Shown: positions 51,106 through 59,002, numbered from the stretch's first letter. The stretch: DNA of 64,000 nt from an uncultured Opitutia bacterium (GCA_903827245.1 CAIKHO010000074.1:202182-266181), one strand, 5' to 3'. Program-made: numbers and translations. The notes: generated from the letters alone by a model not told the origin.

Positions 51106-51779
51106 TGGACGTCCCACCTTTCATCATTGTCGCGATCGACGGCGGGGCGGCTTCCGGCAAGTCCACCTCGTCGCGCATCCTGAGCGACCGTTTCAACCTG
51201 CTGCATGTCGACACCGGCTCCTTTTACCGCGCCATCACCGCGGAGTTCCTGCGCCTCGGCGTGGACGCGGCCGATCTCCCCGCGGTGCACGCGGCCGCGG
51301 CCCGGCTGCGCTTCGGCACGCGCCTGAACGGACGGTCCGCCCAGATGGAGATCGGCGGCCGCGTGGTGCTGGACGCAGACATCCGCAGCCGCACGGTCAA
51401 TGACCACGTCTCGCATTTCGCCGCGATCCCCGAGGTCCGCACCGCGCTGCTCGCGTACCAGCGCGGCCAGGCGGACGTGGCGCGCTCCCACGGCTTCCGC
51501 GGGCTCGTGATGGAAGGCCGCGACATCGGCTCGATGATTTTCCCGCAGGCCGACTTCCGGTTTTTCCTTCACGCCGACCCGGCCGAGCGCGCCCGCCGCC
51601 GGGCCAGGGAGGGCCAGCAGGACTCGATCGCCGAGCGCGACCGCCTCGATTCGTCGCGCAAGACCTCGCCCCTCGCCTGCCCGCCCGGCGCGACGTCGAT
51701 CGACACCACGCACCAGTCCCTCGACCAGGTCGTCGAACTCATGGCCACACCCATCGCCCACCGCCTCTCCGCCGCATGA
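51105..51779 (+). CDS. cmk: Cytidylate kinase
   Basis: A 224-residue kinase for CMP/dCMP. P-loop AIDGGAASGKSTSSRIL at the start, LHVDTGSFYRAITAEFLRLG (substrate site), RTVNDHVSHFAAIPEVR, VMEGRDIGSMIFPQADFRFFLHADPAERARRR and a final DTTHQSLDQVVELM. Full length. It overlaps aroA by one base, and plsC starts 4 bases before its stop (ATGA overlap), so aroA-cmk-plsC are translationally chained. Confidence 0.95.
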   Translation: MDVPPFIIVAIDGGAASGKSTSSRILSDRFNLLHVDTGSFYRAITAEFLRLGVDAADLPAVHAAAARLRFGTRLNGRSAQMEIGGRVVLDADIRSRTVNDHVSHFAAIPEVRTALLAYQRGQADVARSHGFRGLVMEGRDIGSMIFPQADFRFFLHADPAERARRRAREGQQDSIAERDRLDSSRKTSPLACPPGATSIDTTHQSLDQVVELMATPIAHRLSAA

Positions 51780-52432
51780 GCCGCCGCTACACGCAGGGCG
51801 CGATGGACCGGGTCTACGGCCTGTTCCACTACATCTCCGTCGTGGTGTATGACATGTTCTTCCGCGGCGAAGTCGACGGGCTGGAAAACCTTCCGAAGTC
51901 CGGGGCGTTTCTCATCGCCTCCAACCACGCCAGCCATCTCGACCCGCCCATCATCGGCAGCCAGGTCCCACGACAAATGTGTTTCTTCGCCCGGAAGACC
52001 CTCTGGAAACCCGGCGTCGCCGCCTGGTGGCTGGATACGGTGGGCACCATCCCGGTCGACCGCGATGGCGGCGCGGACGTCACCGCAATCAAGCGCGTGC
52101 TCCGCGCGCTCGGCGAGGGCAAGGCCCTGATCCTGTTTCCCGAGGGCACGCGTTCCCCCGACGGCCAGCTGCAAACCCCCAAGCCGGGAGTGGGCCTGAT
52201 CGCTTGCCGCACCCAAGTGCCGGTGGTGCCGGCCCGGATCTTTGGCTCCTTCGAGGCCTTCGGCCGCGGCGGCCGTCTGCGGCCCGGCACGCCGGTGTCG
52301 GTCGTCTTCGGCCGGCCGCTGGCGCCTTCCTACTACGATCCCGGTTCGGGCAAGGAACGCTACCAGCAGGCCTCCGAGCGCATCATGGCCGCGATCGCCC
52401 GGCTGGAGCAGCCGCCGGTCACGATGGTCTGA
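51776..52432 (+). CDS. plsC: 1-acyl-glycerol-3-phosphate acyltransferase
   Basis: A 218-residue PlsC-type acyltransferase making phosphatidic acid. The catalytic block ASNHASHLDPPIIG (about residues 49-62), the FARKTLWKPG segment, GTIPVDRDGGADV, FPEGTRSPDGQLQTPKPGVGLIA and VPVVPARIFGSFEAF are complete. One hydrophobic stretch near the N-terminus suggests inner-membrane association. Last gene of the tyrA-aroA-cmk-plsC group; rpsA often follows cmk in other genomes but is not here. Confidence 0.93.
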   Translation: MSRRYTQGAMDRVYGLFHYISVVVYDMFFRGEVDGLENLPKSGAFLIASNHASHLDPPIIGSQVPRQMCFFARKTLWKPGVAAWWLDTVGTIPVDRDGGADVTAIKRVLRALGEGKALILFPEGTRSPDGQLQTPKPGVGLIACRTQVPVVPARIFGSFEAFGRGGRLRPGTPVSVVFGRPLAPSYYDPGSGKERYQQASERIMAAIARLEQPPVTMV

Positions 52433-52490
52433 GCGTTGCTCCGCGCCGGACCCGGCCACCCCCTCCGTCTCAAGGTGTCCGCCCCGCCCG

Positions 52491-52620
52491 AAGCCGGAAC
52501 GATGCAATTAGACCGCAGCGATCGAAGTAGCAGCCGAGGTAACGAGGCTGGGTTTGGCGACTCACCCCAACCAGCCTCCTGACGTCGGCTGCTACCAGGG
52601 GCTACATGGTTACGGCTAAG
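52491..52620. repeat. MITE-like element with nested GTAG-hairpin pair
   Basis: Left end AAGCCGGAACGATGCAATTA, right end on the minus strand CTTAGCCGTAACCATGTAGC, with the facing GTAGCAGCCGAGG pair (52527-52595) inside. Third member of the family; it follows plsC. Confidence 0.76.
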
Positions 52621-52657
52621 CCTTCACTCATGGTATTCACCCCATTCAACGCCCCGT

Positions 52658-52698
52658 CCAAAGTGTAGTGTTAACTAATAGTTGACACTACACTTTGG
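52658..52698. repeat. 19-bp near-perfect hairpin between convergent genes
   Basis: Arms CCAAAGTGTAGTGTTAACT (52658-52676) and AGTTGACACTACACTTTGG (52680-52698) pair with one mismatch around a 3-base loop AAT. It is far more AT-rich than the surroundings and unlike the other repeat families. It lies between plsC and a convergent methyltransferase gene, but has no T-run of its own. Confidence 0.85.
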
Positions 52699-52769
52699 GC
52701 AGCGGGTGAGGGCCGAGGGCGGGCGACGGAGCGGGAGTTAACCGGGTGCGCCGATTCGGCGGCGTGGGA

Positions 52770-53564
52770 CTATGGAATCCGCCGGAAGCAGACCGAGACA
52801 AAAGCAGAGTTCCGCGGGAAGGCGCGGATGGCGAGGGCCAGCTTGGTGAGGGTGCGGGCAAAGAACCGGGACTTGTACTTGATCCAGCCGAAGACGCCGA
52901 AATCGAAGGCGAGGCCTTCCGCCGCCACGAACGCGAAGCCGCCGGCCTGCACGTTCTTCACGACGTCACCGTAGGTCCATTCCGTCAGGTGCTCGGAGAT
53001 CTCGAGGCGCCGGCCGAGGCCCAGCTTCCGCTGGATCCGTTGCATGAGCGTCTGGTTCACGGTCGGGTAAGTGATGACGAGGCAGCCACCCGGCTTGAGC
53101 GCCCGGTGGAATTCCGCGATGGCTTTTTTCGGCTCGATCAGGTGCTCGAGGGTCTCGACGCAGACGATCCGGTCGAAGAAACCATCGGCGTAGTCCAGCG
53201 CCTCCACGTTCATTTTCCTGAAATGCAGGTTGCCAACGCCCCGGAGGGCCGGGTCGAGGGCGTTGCCGGCGATGTCGATCGCGTGCGCCGCCTTGCACCG
53301 CGGCGCGATCTGCGCGGACAGGCTCCCGTCGCCGCAGCCGGCGTCGAGGACGATGTCACCGGGCCGGGGATCGAGGAAACCGAGCGCCGAGCGATGCCGC
53401 GCCTGATGGTAAAGCTTGCTGATGTTGACGCCGTAAAGGATGCAGCCGCCGCCCTCGTAGCCGCCGTGACTGTATTTCTCCTCGTAGTATTTCTCGAGTT
53501 CCTGGTTGTCCCTAAAGTGGAGCTGCTCCTTGCCGAGGATGCCGGTCAATTGGACGTTTTTCAT
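52770..53564 (-). CDS. Class I SAM-dependent methyltransferase
   Basis: A 264-residue methyltransferase (Methyltransf_11 type). SAM motif I is VLDAGCGDGSLSAQIA at about residues 72-87, the acidic motif II residue is in HAIDIAGNAL, and the post-motif region is FDRIVCVETLEHLIEPKKAIAEFHRALKPGGCLVITYPTVN. The N-terminus (MKNVQLTGILGKEQLHFRDNQELEKYYEEKY) fits glycan- or lipid-type methyltransferases. Substrate is unknown. It is a single gene, convergent with plsC and followed upstream by trpS. Confidence 0.88.
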   Translation of the reverse strand: MKNVQLTGILGKEQLHFRDNQELEKYYEEKYSHGGYEGGGCILYGVNISKLYHQARHRSALGFLDPRPGDIVLDAGCGDGSLSAQIAPRCKAAHAIDIAGNALDPALRGVGNLHFRKMNVEALDYADGFFDRIVCVETLEHLIEPKKAIAEFHRALKPGGCLVITYPTVNQTLMQRIQRKLGLGRRLEISEHLTEWTYGDVVKNVQAGGFAFVAAEGLAFDFGVFGWIKYKSRFFARTLTKLALAIRAFPRNSAFVSVCFRRIP

Positions 53565-53609
53565 CGTGGAACGGGGAGAGTTGCTTCGCCGCGGGCCGCC
53601 GGGATGAAC

Positions 53610-54575
53610 CTAGGCCAGCCCGCAGGCCTTGCGCGCACGCTGGAGCACGACATCCGCCACCGCATGGGCCCGGACGGTGCCCTCGCCGAGGACCCGGTTC
53701 ACATGGTCGAGGTTCGCCGCGAGCTCGGCGCGGCGCGCACGGGCCGCGGCGAAATAATTCCAGTAATGCTCGAACAGCACTTTCTTCAAGTCGCCATAGC
53801 CGAGGCCACCGGCGCGCAGGCGGTTCTCATGGTCGGCGGCCACCTCGGCCGGGGCGACGAGCCGGAGGAGCTGGATTGCGAGGTTCTTGTCGGCGTCGGG
53901 CTTCGGCTCCTGCGGCGTGCGGCTGTCCATCATGATCCCCATGATTTTTTTCCGCACGGCCTTCTCCTCGCCGAAGATGTCGATGGTGTTGCCGTAACTC
54001 TTGCTCATCTTCTGGCCGTCGAGGCCGGGCACCAGCGCGACATCGTCGCGGATCGCCGGCTCGGGCACCACGAAGGTCTCGCCGTAGGTCTGGTTGAACT
54101 TGATCGCCATGTCGCGCGTCATCTCGACGTGCTGCTTCTGGTCCCGGCCGACCGGGACAATATTGGTGTCGAAGAGCAGGATGTCGGAGGCCATGAGCAC
54201 CGGGTAGGCAAAGAGGCCGAAGTTCGGCGAGATACCCTTGGCGATCTTGTCCTTGTAGCTGTGGGCGCGCTCGAGCAGCCCCATGGGGACGAGGGTGCCC
54301 AGGATCCACGAGAGCTCGGTCACTCCCGGCACATCGCTCTGGCGCCAGAAGACACTCTTCGCCGGGTCGAGCCCGCAGGCGAGCCAGTCGAGGGCGACAC
54401 CGAGGGTGTGGGCGCGGCGCTGCGCGGGGTCGGTGAGGGACGTCATCGAGTGGTAATCCGCGATGAAATAGAAGCAGTCCCCACGCGCCTGCGCCTCGAT
54501 GGCGGGGCGCATGGCCCCGAAATAATTGCCGATGTGAAGCTGGCCCGAGGGCTGGATGCCGGTGAGGGTGCGCAT
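53610..54575 (-). CDS. trpS: Tryptophanyl-tRNA synthetase
   Basis: A 321-residue class I enzyme. Motifs: TGIQPSGQLHIGNYFGAMRP with the HIGN signature, the Trp-pocket region FIADYHSMTSL, NFGLFAYPVLMASDILLFDTNIVPVGRDQKQHVEMTRD, and LDGQKMSKSYGN with KMSKS. Length is normal (320-345). Its start at 54575 is followed upstream by a hairpin repeat and then a beta-helix gene on the same strand. Confidence 0.97.
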   Translation of the reverse strand: MRTLTGIQPSGQLHIGNYFGAMRPAIEAQARGDCFYFIADYHSMTSLTDPAQRRAHTLGVALDWLACGLDPAKSVFWRQSDVPGVTELSWILGTLVPMGLLERAHSYKDKIAKGISPNFGLFAYPVLMASDILLFDTNIVPVGRDQKQHVEMTRDMAIKFNQTYGETFVVPEPAIRDDVALVPGLDGQKMSKSYGNTIDIFGEEKAVRKKIMGIMMDSRTPQEPKPDADKNLAIQLLRLVAPAEVAADHENRLRAGGLGYGDLKKVLFEHYWNYFAAARARRAELAANLDHVNRVLGEGTVRAHAVADVVLQRARKACGLA

Positions 54576-54585
54576 GATGGGGACG

Positions 54586-54667
54586 AAAATCTTTCTCTTA
54601 ATCTTTCTCCAAGCTTTCAGTCTCCAAAGGGAAAGAGGAAAGAGAAGGAGGAAAGAAAAAGATTTTC
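54586..54667. repeat. Purine/pyrimidine-rich long inverted repeat
   Basis: AAAATCTTTCTCTTAATCTT on the left, AGGAAAGAAAAAGATTTT on the right, around a core TCAGTCTCCAAAGGGAAAG. It is a relative of the 2532 element: the same AAAATCTTTC lead and AAAGATTT end. Confidence 0.75.
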
Positions 54668-55361
54668 AGGCCCGCCGCGGCAGGTGCGTCACGCTCTGGC
54701 GCGCCTTCGCGATGGTGGAGGCCGGAAGCACGCCGCCAAAGGCGATGGCGGGCATGACGACCGAGCGTGGCCCGAGCAGCGTGCCCGGGTTGAGGACGGC
54801 GTTGCAGCCGACCTCGGCGCGGTCGCCGACGATGGCGCCGAATTTTTTCAGGCCGGTTTCATGGGTCGCGTCAGGCGCCTTCACCACGACGTTTTGCTGG
54901 TCGAGGCGGAAATTGGAGCAGATCACGCCCGCGCCGAGATGGGCGCCGTTGCCGAGGATGGAGTCGCCCACGTAGCTGAAATGCGGCACCAGCGCCCCGT
55001 CCATCAGGAGGCAGTTCTTGAACTCGCAGGCGTTGCCCAGCACGCAGCCCTCGCCCACGATTACGTTGCCCCGGATGAAGGCGCCCGGGCGGATCTCGGT
55101 GTTCGCCCCGATCCAGGCCGGGCCGATGATCGTGGCCGTGTGCGGCAGTTTCACCGTGGGGTGCAGGTAGACCGATCCCTCCACGTGCACGCCCGGCGGC
55201 ACCGTCCGCGGCGGCCCGAACTTATACGCGGCGAGTGCGGGTCCGATGCGCTTCAACCAATCCCAAGGCGGGACGTCGGCCGGAAAATGCTTTGCAAACG
55301 GGGCAAGCGAAGCCGGCAGGGTGAAATAGTCGGAGGCTTTCAATCCGGCCAGCGTGGACAA
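54666..55361 (-). CDS. Left-handed beta-helix acyltransferase/nucleotidyltransferase-like protein
   Basis: A 231-residue LbH protein resembling the C-terminal half of GlmU-like proteins without the pyrophosphorylase domain. No ATG is well placed; the TTG at 55361 (LSTLAGLKASDYFTLPASL) is my choice because the frame upstream overlaps a repeat. An N-terminal helical part is followed by hexapeptide turns: VHVEGSVYLHPTVKLPHTATIIGPAWIGANTEIRPGAFIRGNVIVGEGCVLGNACEFKNCLLMDG, HLGAGVICSNF and AIVGDRAEVGCNAVLNPGTLLGPRSVV. Possible role in cell-wall or LPS sugar modification. Confidence 0.78.
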   Translation of the reverse strand: MSTLAGLKASDYFTLPASLAPFAKHFPADVPPWDWLKRIGPALAAYKFGPPRTVPPGVHVEGSVYLHPTVKLPHTATIIGPAWIGANTEIRPGAFIRGNVIVGEGCVLGNACEFKNCLLMDGALVPHFSYVGDSILGNGAHLGAGVICSNFRLDQQNVVVKAPDATHETGLKKFGAIVGDRAEVGCNAVLNPGTLLGPRSVVMPAIAFGGVLPASTIAKARQSVTHLPRRA

Positions 55362-55448
55362 AAATTTCGCCGAGGGACAGCGGCTTTTTGAGCTGGGTGA
55401 CACTAACCTGCCGGCGGATTTTTCCCGACGGACCTCGCAATCCGAAGC

Positions 55449-55547
55449 CACCACGAAACACACCAAATACACGAAAGGATGATCAGGAGGCCAAGTCCGA
55501 GCCCAATCCAATTTCATCTTTTTGTGTGTTTCGTGTCTTTCGTGGTT
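55449..55547. repeat. CCACGAAACACACC inverted repeat
   Basis: CCACGAAACACACCAAATAC then ACGAAAGGATGA on the left, facing CATCTTTTTGTGTGTTTCGT then GTCTTTCGTGG on the right. It fills the gap between the beta-helix gene and the response regulator. Confidence 0.75.
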
Positions 55548-55570
55548 AAATCAGCCTGCATCCTTCCGAC

Positions 55571-56305
55571 TCAAGGGGCGGCGTCGGACCCCTGCGTTTC
55601 GACCCAGCGGACCGCGTGGCGGACGAGCGCAGTGGTGTCCTTCAGCTCCAGCTTCTCCTTGATGTGAGCGCGGTGGACATCGACGGTCTTGGAACTGAGA
55701 TGCAGCTGGGCAGCGATGTCGCGCGTGCTGCGGCCCTGGCCGATGAGCTGGAAGACCTCGAACTCGCGGTCGCTCAATTTTTGGATCGGCGAGCTCGAGC
55801 CGCGCGGCCGGTGGCCGGAAAGCGCGGCCAGGATCCGCGAGGACATCGCGGGGCTCACGTAGATTTCCCCGCGCAGGATCTGGCGGATCGCAGCCAGCAG
55901 GTTTTCCCCGCCGGCCTCCTTCATGATGTAGCCGCAGCCGCCCGCGCGCAGCACCCGCTCGGCATAGATCGTCTCGTCGTGCATTGAGATCACCAGGACG
56001 GGCAGGTCCGGCCGGGTCGCGTGGAGGTCCTTGATGAAGTCGAGCCCACTGCGCCCGGGCATCGTGAGGTCGGTCAGCACGAGATCCGGCTGGCAGCGGG
56101 CCAGCTCGGCCAGCGCTGCGGCCGGTTCGGCGGCCTCGCCGGCCACCTGCAGGTCGGGCTGCTGGTTGATCAGCTGGGCCAGGCCGGCCCGCATGAAGGG
56201 ATGGTCGTCCACCAGTAGGAGCCGCCGGCGCGCCGCCGGCGCCGTTTTAGCCGGTGGCCGCGCCGCCGCGGATTTCAACGGGGATTGTCCTCCCTTGGAT
56301 TTCAT
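55571..56305 (-). CDS. NarL/LuxR-type response regulator
   Basis: A 244-residue transcription regulator. An Ala/Pro-rich lead of 27 residues precedes the receiver (LLLVDDHPFMRAGLAQL; DD pair at 33-34, phosphoacceptor Asp 79 in LVLTDLTMPG). The LuxR helix-turn-helix is LSDREFEVFQLIGQGRSTRDIAAQLHLSSKTVDVHRAHIKEKL near residues 178-220. It starts with ATGA overlap at the stop of the histidine kinase gene, so the two are a translationally coupled two-component pair. Target genes are not visible; the adjacent hydrogenase genes are a candidate. Confidence 0.93.
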   Translation of the reverse strand: MKSKGGQSPLKSAAARPPAKTAPAARRRLLLVDDHPFMRAGLAQLINQQPDLQVAGEAAEPAAALAELARCQPDLVLTDLTMPGRSGLDFIKDLHATRPDLPVLVISMHDETIYAERVLRAGGCGYIMKEAGGENLLAAIRQILRGEIYVSPAMSSRILAALSGHRPRGSSSPIQKLSDREFEVFQLIGQGRSTRDIAAQLHLSSKTVDVHRAHIKEKLELKDTTALVRHAVRWVETQGSDAAP

Positions 56306-57381
56306 GGCGTTGGCGGCAGCATGCAGGTGACGGTGACACCCTCGCCGCGGCGGGACTTCACGGCAAGCTCGGCCCCGATGGCCGCCGCGCGGTGGCGCAT
56401 CACGCCGAGACCCAGCCCGGCCCGGCCGGTGCGGGGCTTGGTCAACCCCTGCCCGTCATCGGAAATTTCCAGCAACAGCGCACCGGCGGTCCGGGTCAGG
56501 CGGATGGTCACGGCCTTCGCCCGCGCATGCTTGAGCGCATTGTTCACCGCTTCCTGCACGATCCGGTAAAGGTGCCCTGCCACGGTGCGATCGGCCACGA
56601 TGACCGGCTGCGGACACTCGAAGACCACCCGCACGCGGTTCAGGTAGTTGACGCGCTCCGCCAGCTCGGCGAGGCCGAGGGACAAGGCCTCAGGCTCGGA
56701 GCCGACCGGGGCCAGGCCGCGGGCGAGCAGGCGCGTCTGGGCGACAGCTTCACGCAGCATCCGGCTCATCTGGTCGAGGCGAGGCGCCAGTGCGGGATGG
56801 TCGCGCACCGCGTCATCCTTGAGCGCCGTGCAGATGAACTCGAGCGCGGTGAGCTGCTGCCCCAGCCCGTCGTGCAGGTCGGCCCCGATGCTCTGCCGTT
56901 CCCGCTCGCTCGCCGCGAGGATCTCGCCCTCCAGCCGCTTCTGCTCGGCCTGGGCCTCGCGCAGCGCCTTCTGCTGGGCCAGCACCGCGAGGGCGCGTTT
57001 CACCATCGCGGGCAGCCGCTCGAGCATCGTGGTGTCCTTCATCACGTACTCGAGCGCGCCCTGCTTCATCACCTCGACGGCGACCTTCTCGTCGCCGCGG
57101 CCGGTCACGACGAGGAACGGTACCTTGACGTCACGGTCCTGCAGCTGGTGCAGGAGCGCCGTGCCGCCGACGTCCTGCATCTTCAGGTCGAGCAGCATCA
57201 GGTCCGGCGTGTGCCCGTCGAGCCACTTCAGCGCCGCGCGACCGGAGCCGGCGGTGACGACGTCCCAACCCTCGGCCCGCAGCGACTCCGCCACCCGCGG
57301 GCACGTGCATTGGGTCGTGACGGAATACGGGGCGGTCAATCTCCACGGCCGTTCCCTGCGCGAACGCGCCGCCGCGCTCAT
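56302..57381 (-). CDS. Receiver-histidine kinase (HisKA_3 type), N-terminally truncated
   Basis: A 359-residue open frame. Residues about 29-130 are a receiver domain that lacks its first strand and the acidic pair but keeps the phosphoacceptor (LMLLDLKM, Asp 65). Residues 160-185 are the HisKA_3 dimerisation region, SERERQSIGADLHDGLGQQLTALEF with phospho-His 170, and the HATPase domain runs from about 260 (VQEAVNNALKHARA) to ISDDGQGLTKP and GLGLGVMRHRA. The first 28 residues are the antisense of an acetyl-CoA hydrolase/transferase fragment, so the true start and promoter appear lost at about 57295. Its partner regulator follows directly. Confidence 0.8.
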   Translation of the reverse strand: MSAAARSRRERPWRLTAPYSVTTQCTCPRVAESLRAEGWDVVTAGSGRAALKWLDGHTPDLMLLDLKMQDVGGTALLHQLQDRDVKVPFLVVTGRGDEKVAVEVMKQGALEYVMKDTTMLERLPAMVKRALAVLAQQKALREAQAEQKRLEGEILAASERERQSIGADLHDGLGQQLTALEFICTALKDDAVRDHPALAPRLDQMSRMLREAVAQTRLLARGLAPVGSEPEALSLGLAELAERVNYLNRVRVVFECPQPVIVADRTVAGHLYRIVQEAVNNALKHARAKAVTIRLTRTAGALLLEISDDGQGLTKPRTGRAGLGLGVMRHRAAAIGAELAVKSRRGEGVTVTCMLPPTP

Positions 57382-57454
57382 TTCGATCGCGCACCCCGAT
57401 TTCCGGCCCGAGCTCGAGCGCGACCTGCGCGCGCTCCATTCGACAACCGCCTGA
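57293..57454 (+). pseudogene. C-terminal remnant of an acetyl-CoA hydrolase/transferase
   Basis: On the plus strand 53 codons to the stop at 57452-57454 read TRGHVHWVVTEYGAVNLHGR then SLRERAAALISIAHPDFRPE and LERDLRALHSTTA. The VVTEYGxxxLxGxSxRERAxALIxIAHPDFR block is the highly conserved C-terminal end of the ACH1/4-hydroxybutyrate CoA-transferase family. Nothing of the other 380 or more residues is upstream: the sequence passes straight into the receiver domain on the opposite strand. It is a gene fragment left by a deletion or a join. Confidence 0.78.
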
Positions 57455-57617
57455 GCACAGTCATTGCCCTGCAGGAGCCTGCCTCGATCGATAATTTTCC
57501 CGCCGTGGCTGGGGGAAATTCAACGCCGGTTCGATTGGCCGGCCAGCCCGACCGCAAGCCATGCGCAACAAAAGACAGTCGAGTTTTGCCAAAGGGTGAT
57601 AAGCGCGACGCCACGGC

Positions 57618-58097
57618 ATGTGCGAGAATGCTATCGTGCAAACAGAATTCCTATGGGCCTTCGAAGCCCAGCGTCCGGCCATTCGGGCCAACTGGGAGCA
57701 TCTGCTGCGCATCGAACGCATCAACTCCCCGCTGGCCAATCCCGACACACTGGTCCACCTGCTGGACCTGACGCTGAACGAGCTTTTCCAAGGCCTGCGC
57801 GCCGGATTGCCGCGACGCCATTCCGGCCGGGTGCAGGAGGCGCATTGCCCGTGCGGCCGCAATCCGTTGCTGGCCTACTTTGCCGCGGGCCGGCAGGCGC
57901 TGCGCGAGGCCTTGGTGGTGGCGCAGGCCGCCACGTCAACCCTCTCGGCCGATGACCGCGACGAGGCGCTGGCCAGGCTGGACCAGGTTTTCGGGCAGAT
58001 CGCGCGGCGCGAGATCGAGTCCTTTTGCGCCATCTGCCAGTTCCGCCAGGCCGCCGAGCTCACGGCCGAGCCCGTGCACCATCACGCCCACGCCTAG
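57618..58097 (+). CDS. Cys/His-containing protein of unknown function
   Basis: A 159-residue soluble protein. The ATG at 57618 (MCENAIVQTEFLWAFEAQRPAI) is the first of two possible starts (a GTG six codons later). It is largely helical, with WEHLLRIERINSPLANPDTLVHLLDLTLNELFQGL, then a metal-site-like HCPCGRNPLLAYFAAGRQALREALV (Cys-x-Cys), ESFCAICQFRQ (Cys-x2-Cys) and a His-rich tail (PVHHHAHA). It lies between the kinase remnant and the PocR/AraC regulator, which it meets tail to tail (4-base overlap of the two 3' ends). I do not recognise the family. Confidence 0.68.
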   Translation: MCENAIVQTEFLWAFEAQRPAIRANWEHLLRIERINSPLANPDTLVHLLDLTLNELFQGLRAGLPRRHSGRVQEAHCPCGRNPLLAYFAAGRQALREALVVAQAATSTLSADDRDEALARLDQVFGQIARREIESFCAICQFRQAAELTAEPVHHHAHA

Positions 58098-59002
58098 CGG
58101 GCCGCGGCATGGTGGAGCTTGTCGCGGTACGCCGAGGGCGGCTCGCCCGCGATCCGGCGGAAGACCCGGTTGAACTGGGAGAGCGACTGGAAGCCGGCCT
58201 CGTAGGCCGCCTCGCTCACGCGCTTGTTCGGGTTGAGCAGGAGGTTCTTGACCTTCTCCACGCGGACGCGCGCGACATAGTCGGTGAAGGTCAGGCCGGT
58301 GGCCTTGCGGAAGCTCTTGCAGAAATAGAAGGCGCTCATGTTGACGGCCCGGGCCACGTGCGTGAGCGACATCTCCTCGGCATGGTGCTCCGTGATGAAG
58401 GCGCGCGCGCGGCTGATGGCGGGCGCCTCGCGGGCCTCCTCCGACACCGCCAGCTGGTTGCTCAGCGTCGCGAGATGCTGCGCGAAGATCGTCAGGAGGC
58501 GCAGGATCGACTTGTACTGTTTCTGGGACACAACGCGGCTGTGATAGAAGGCCTCCTCGTATTTCTTCAGGTCGGTCTCCACGCCGAACTTCAGGAGCGT
58601 CCGGGTCAGCTTCGCCAGCGTGGCCTCCGAGGGCTGGTGCAGCAGGATCTGCCCGGTCTGCAGGAACGCGACGAGGTTCTCCCCCACGCGCACGGGCACG
58701 GCCGAGTCGCAGAGGCCCGCGAAGCACTTGAGCGTCTGAGGCTCCAGCCCGGAGGACTCCTCGACCTTCTTCTGCATCTGCAGGCAGGCGGAGCAGGTGT
58801 GATTGGTCCCGGCCATCAACGCGCAGAAGGGATTTTCGTTCGGGTCGCTGCGGTGGGGCAGCTCGAAGGTCTCCAGCGCGCGCAGGTTCAGCGGCAGGCC
58901 GGTCGTCTCGCGAAAGGCCTTTTCATAATCGCGGTAAATCTGCGAGCGGCGCAGTTGCTCGACCAGCGTGCGGTTTTGAAAGGTGGCGTCGGAAGCGGGC
59001 AT
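58094..59002 (-). CDS. PocR-domain AraC-family regulator
   Basis: A 302-residue regulator. The ATG at 59002 (MPASDATFQNRTLVEQLRRSQIY) was chosen; upstream in-frame codons overlap the remnant of hypA on the other strand. The N-terminal PocR ligand-binding domain covers about residues 12-175, with a cysteine pair in GTNHTCSACLQMQKKV. The two AraC helix-turn-helix motifs are at about 200-300 (LTHVARAVNMSAFYFCKSFRKATGLTFTDYVARVRVEKVKNLL and VSEAAYEAGFQSLSQFNRVFRRIAGEPPSAYR). PocR domains are linked to sensing small organic metabolites. It is divergent from hypB and shares the upstream region with it. Confidence 0.92.
   Translation of the reverse strand: MPASDATFQNRTLVEQLRRSQIYRDYEKAFRETTGLPLNLRALETFELPHRSDPNENPFCALMAGTNHTCSACLQMQKKVEESSGLEPQTLKCFAGLCDSAVPVRVGENLVAFLQTGQILLHQPSEATLAKLTRTLLKFGVETDLKKYEEAFYHSRVVSQKQYKSILRLLTIFAQHLATLSNQLAVSEEAREAPAISRARAFITEHHAEEMSLTHVARAVNMSAFYFCKSFRKATGLTFTDYVARVRVEKVKNLLLNPNKRVSEAAYEAGFQSLSQFNRVFRRIAGEPPSAYRDKLHHAAAR

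Noticed and set aside
52746..55391. An 881-residue plus-strand frame opposite trpS and its neighbours
   Set aside because: Shadow frame crossing three genes, two repeats and no plausible start.
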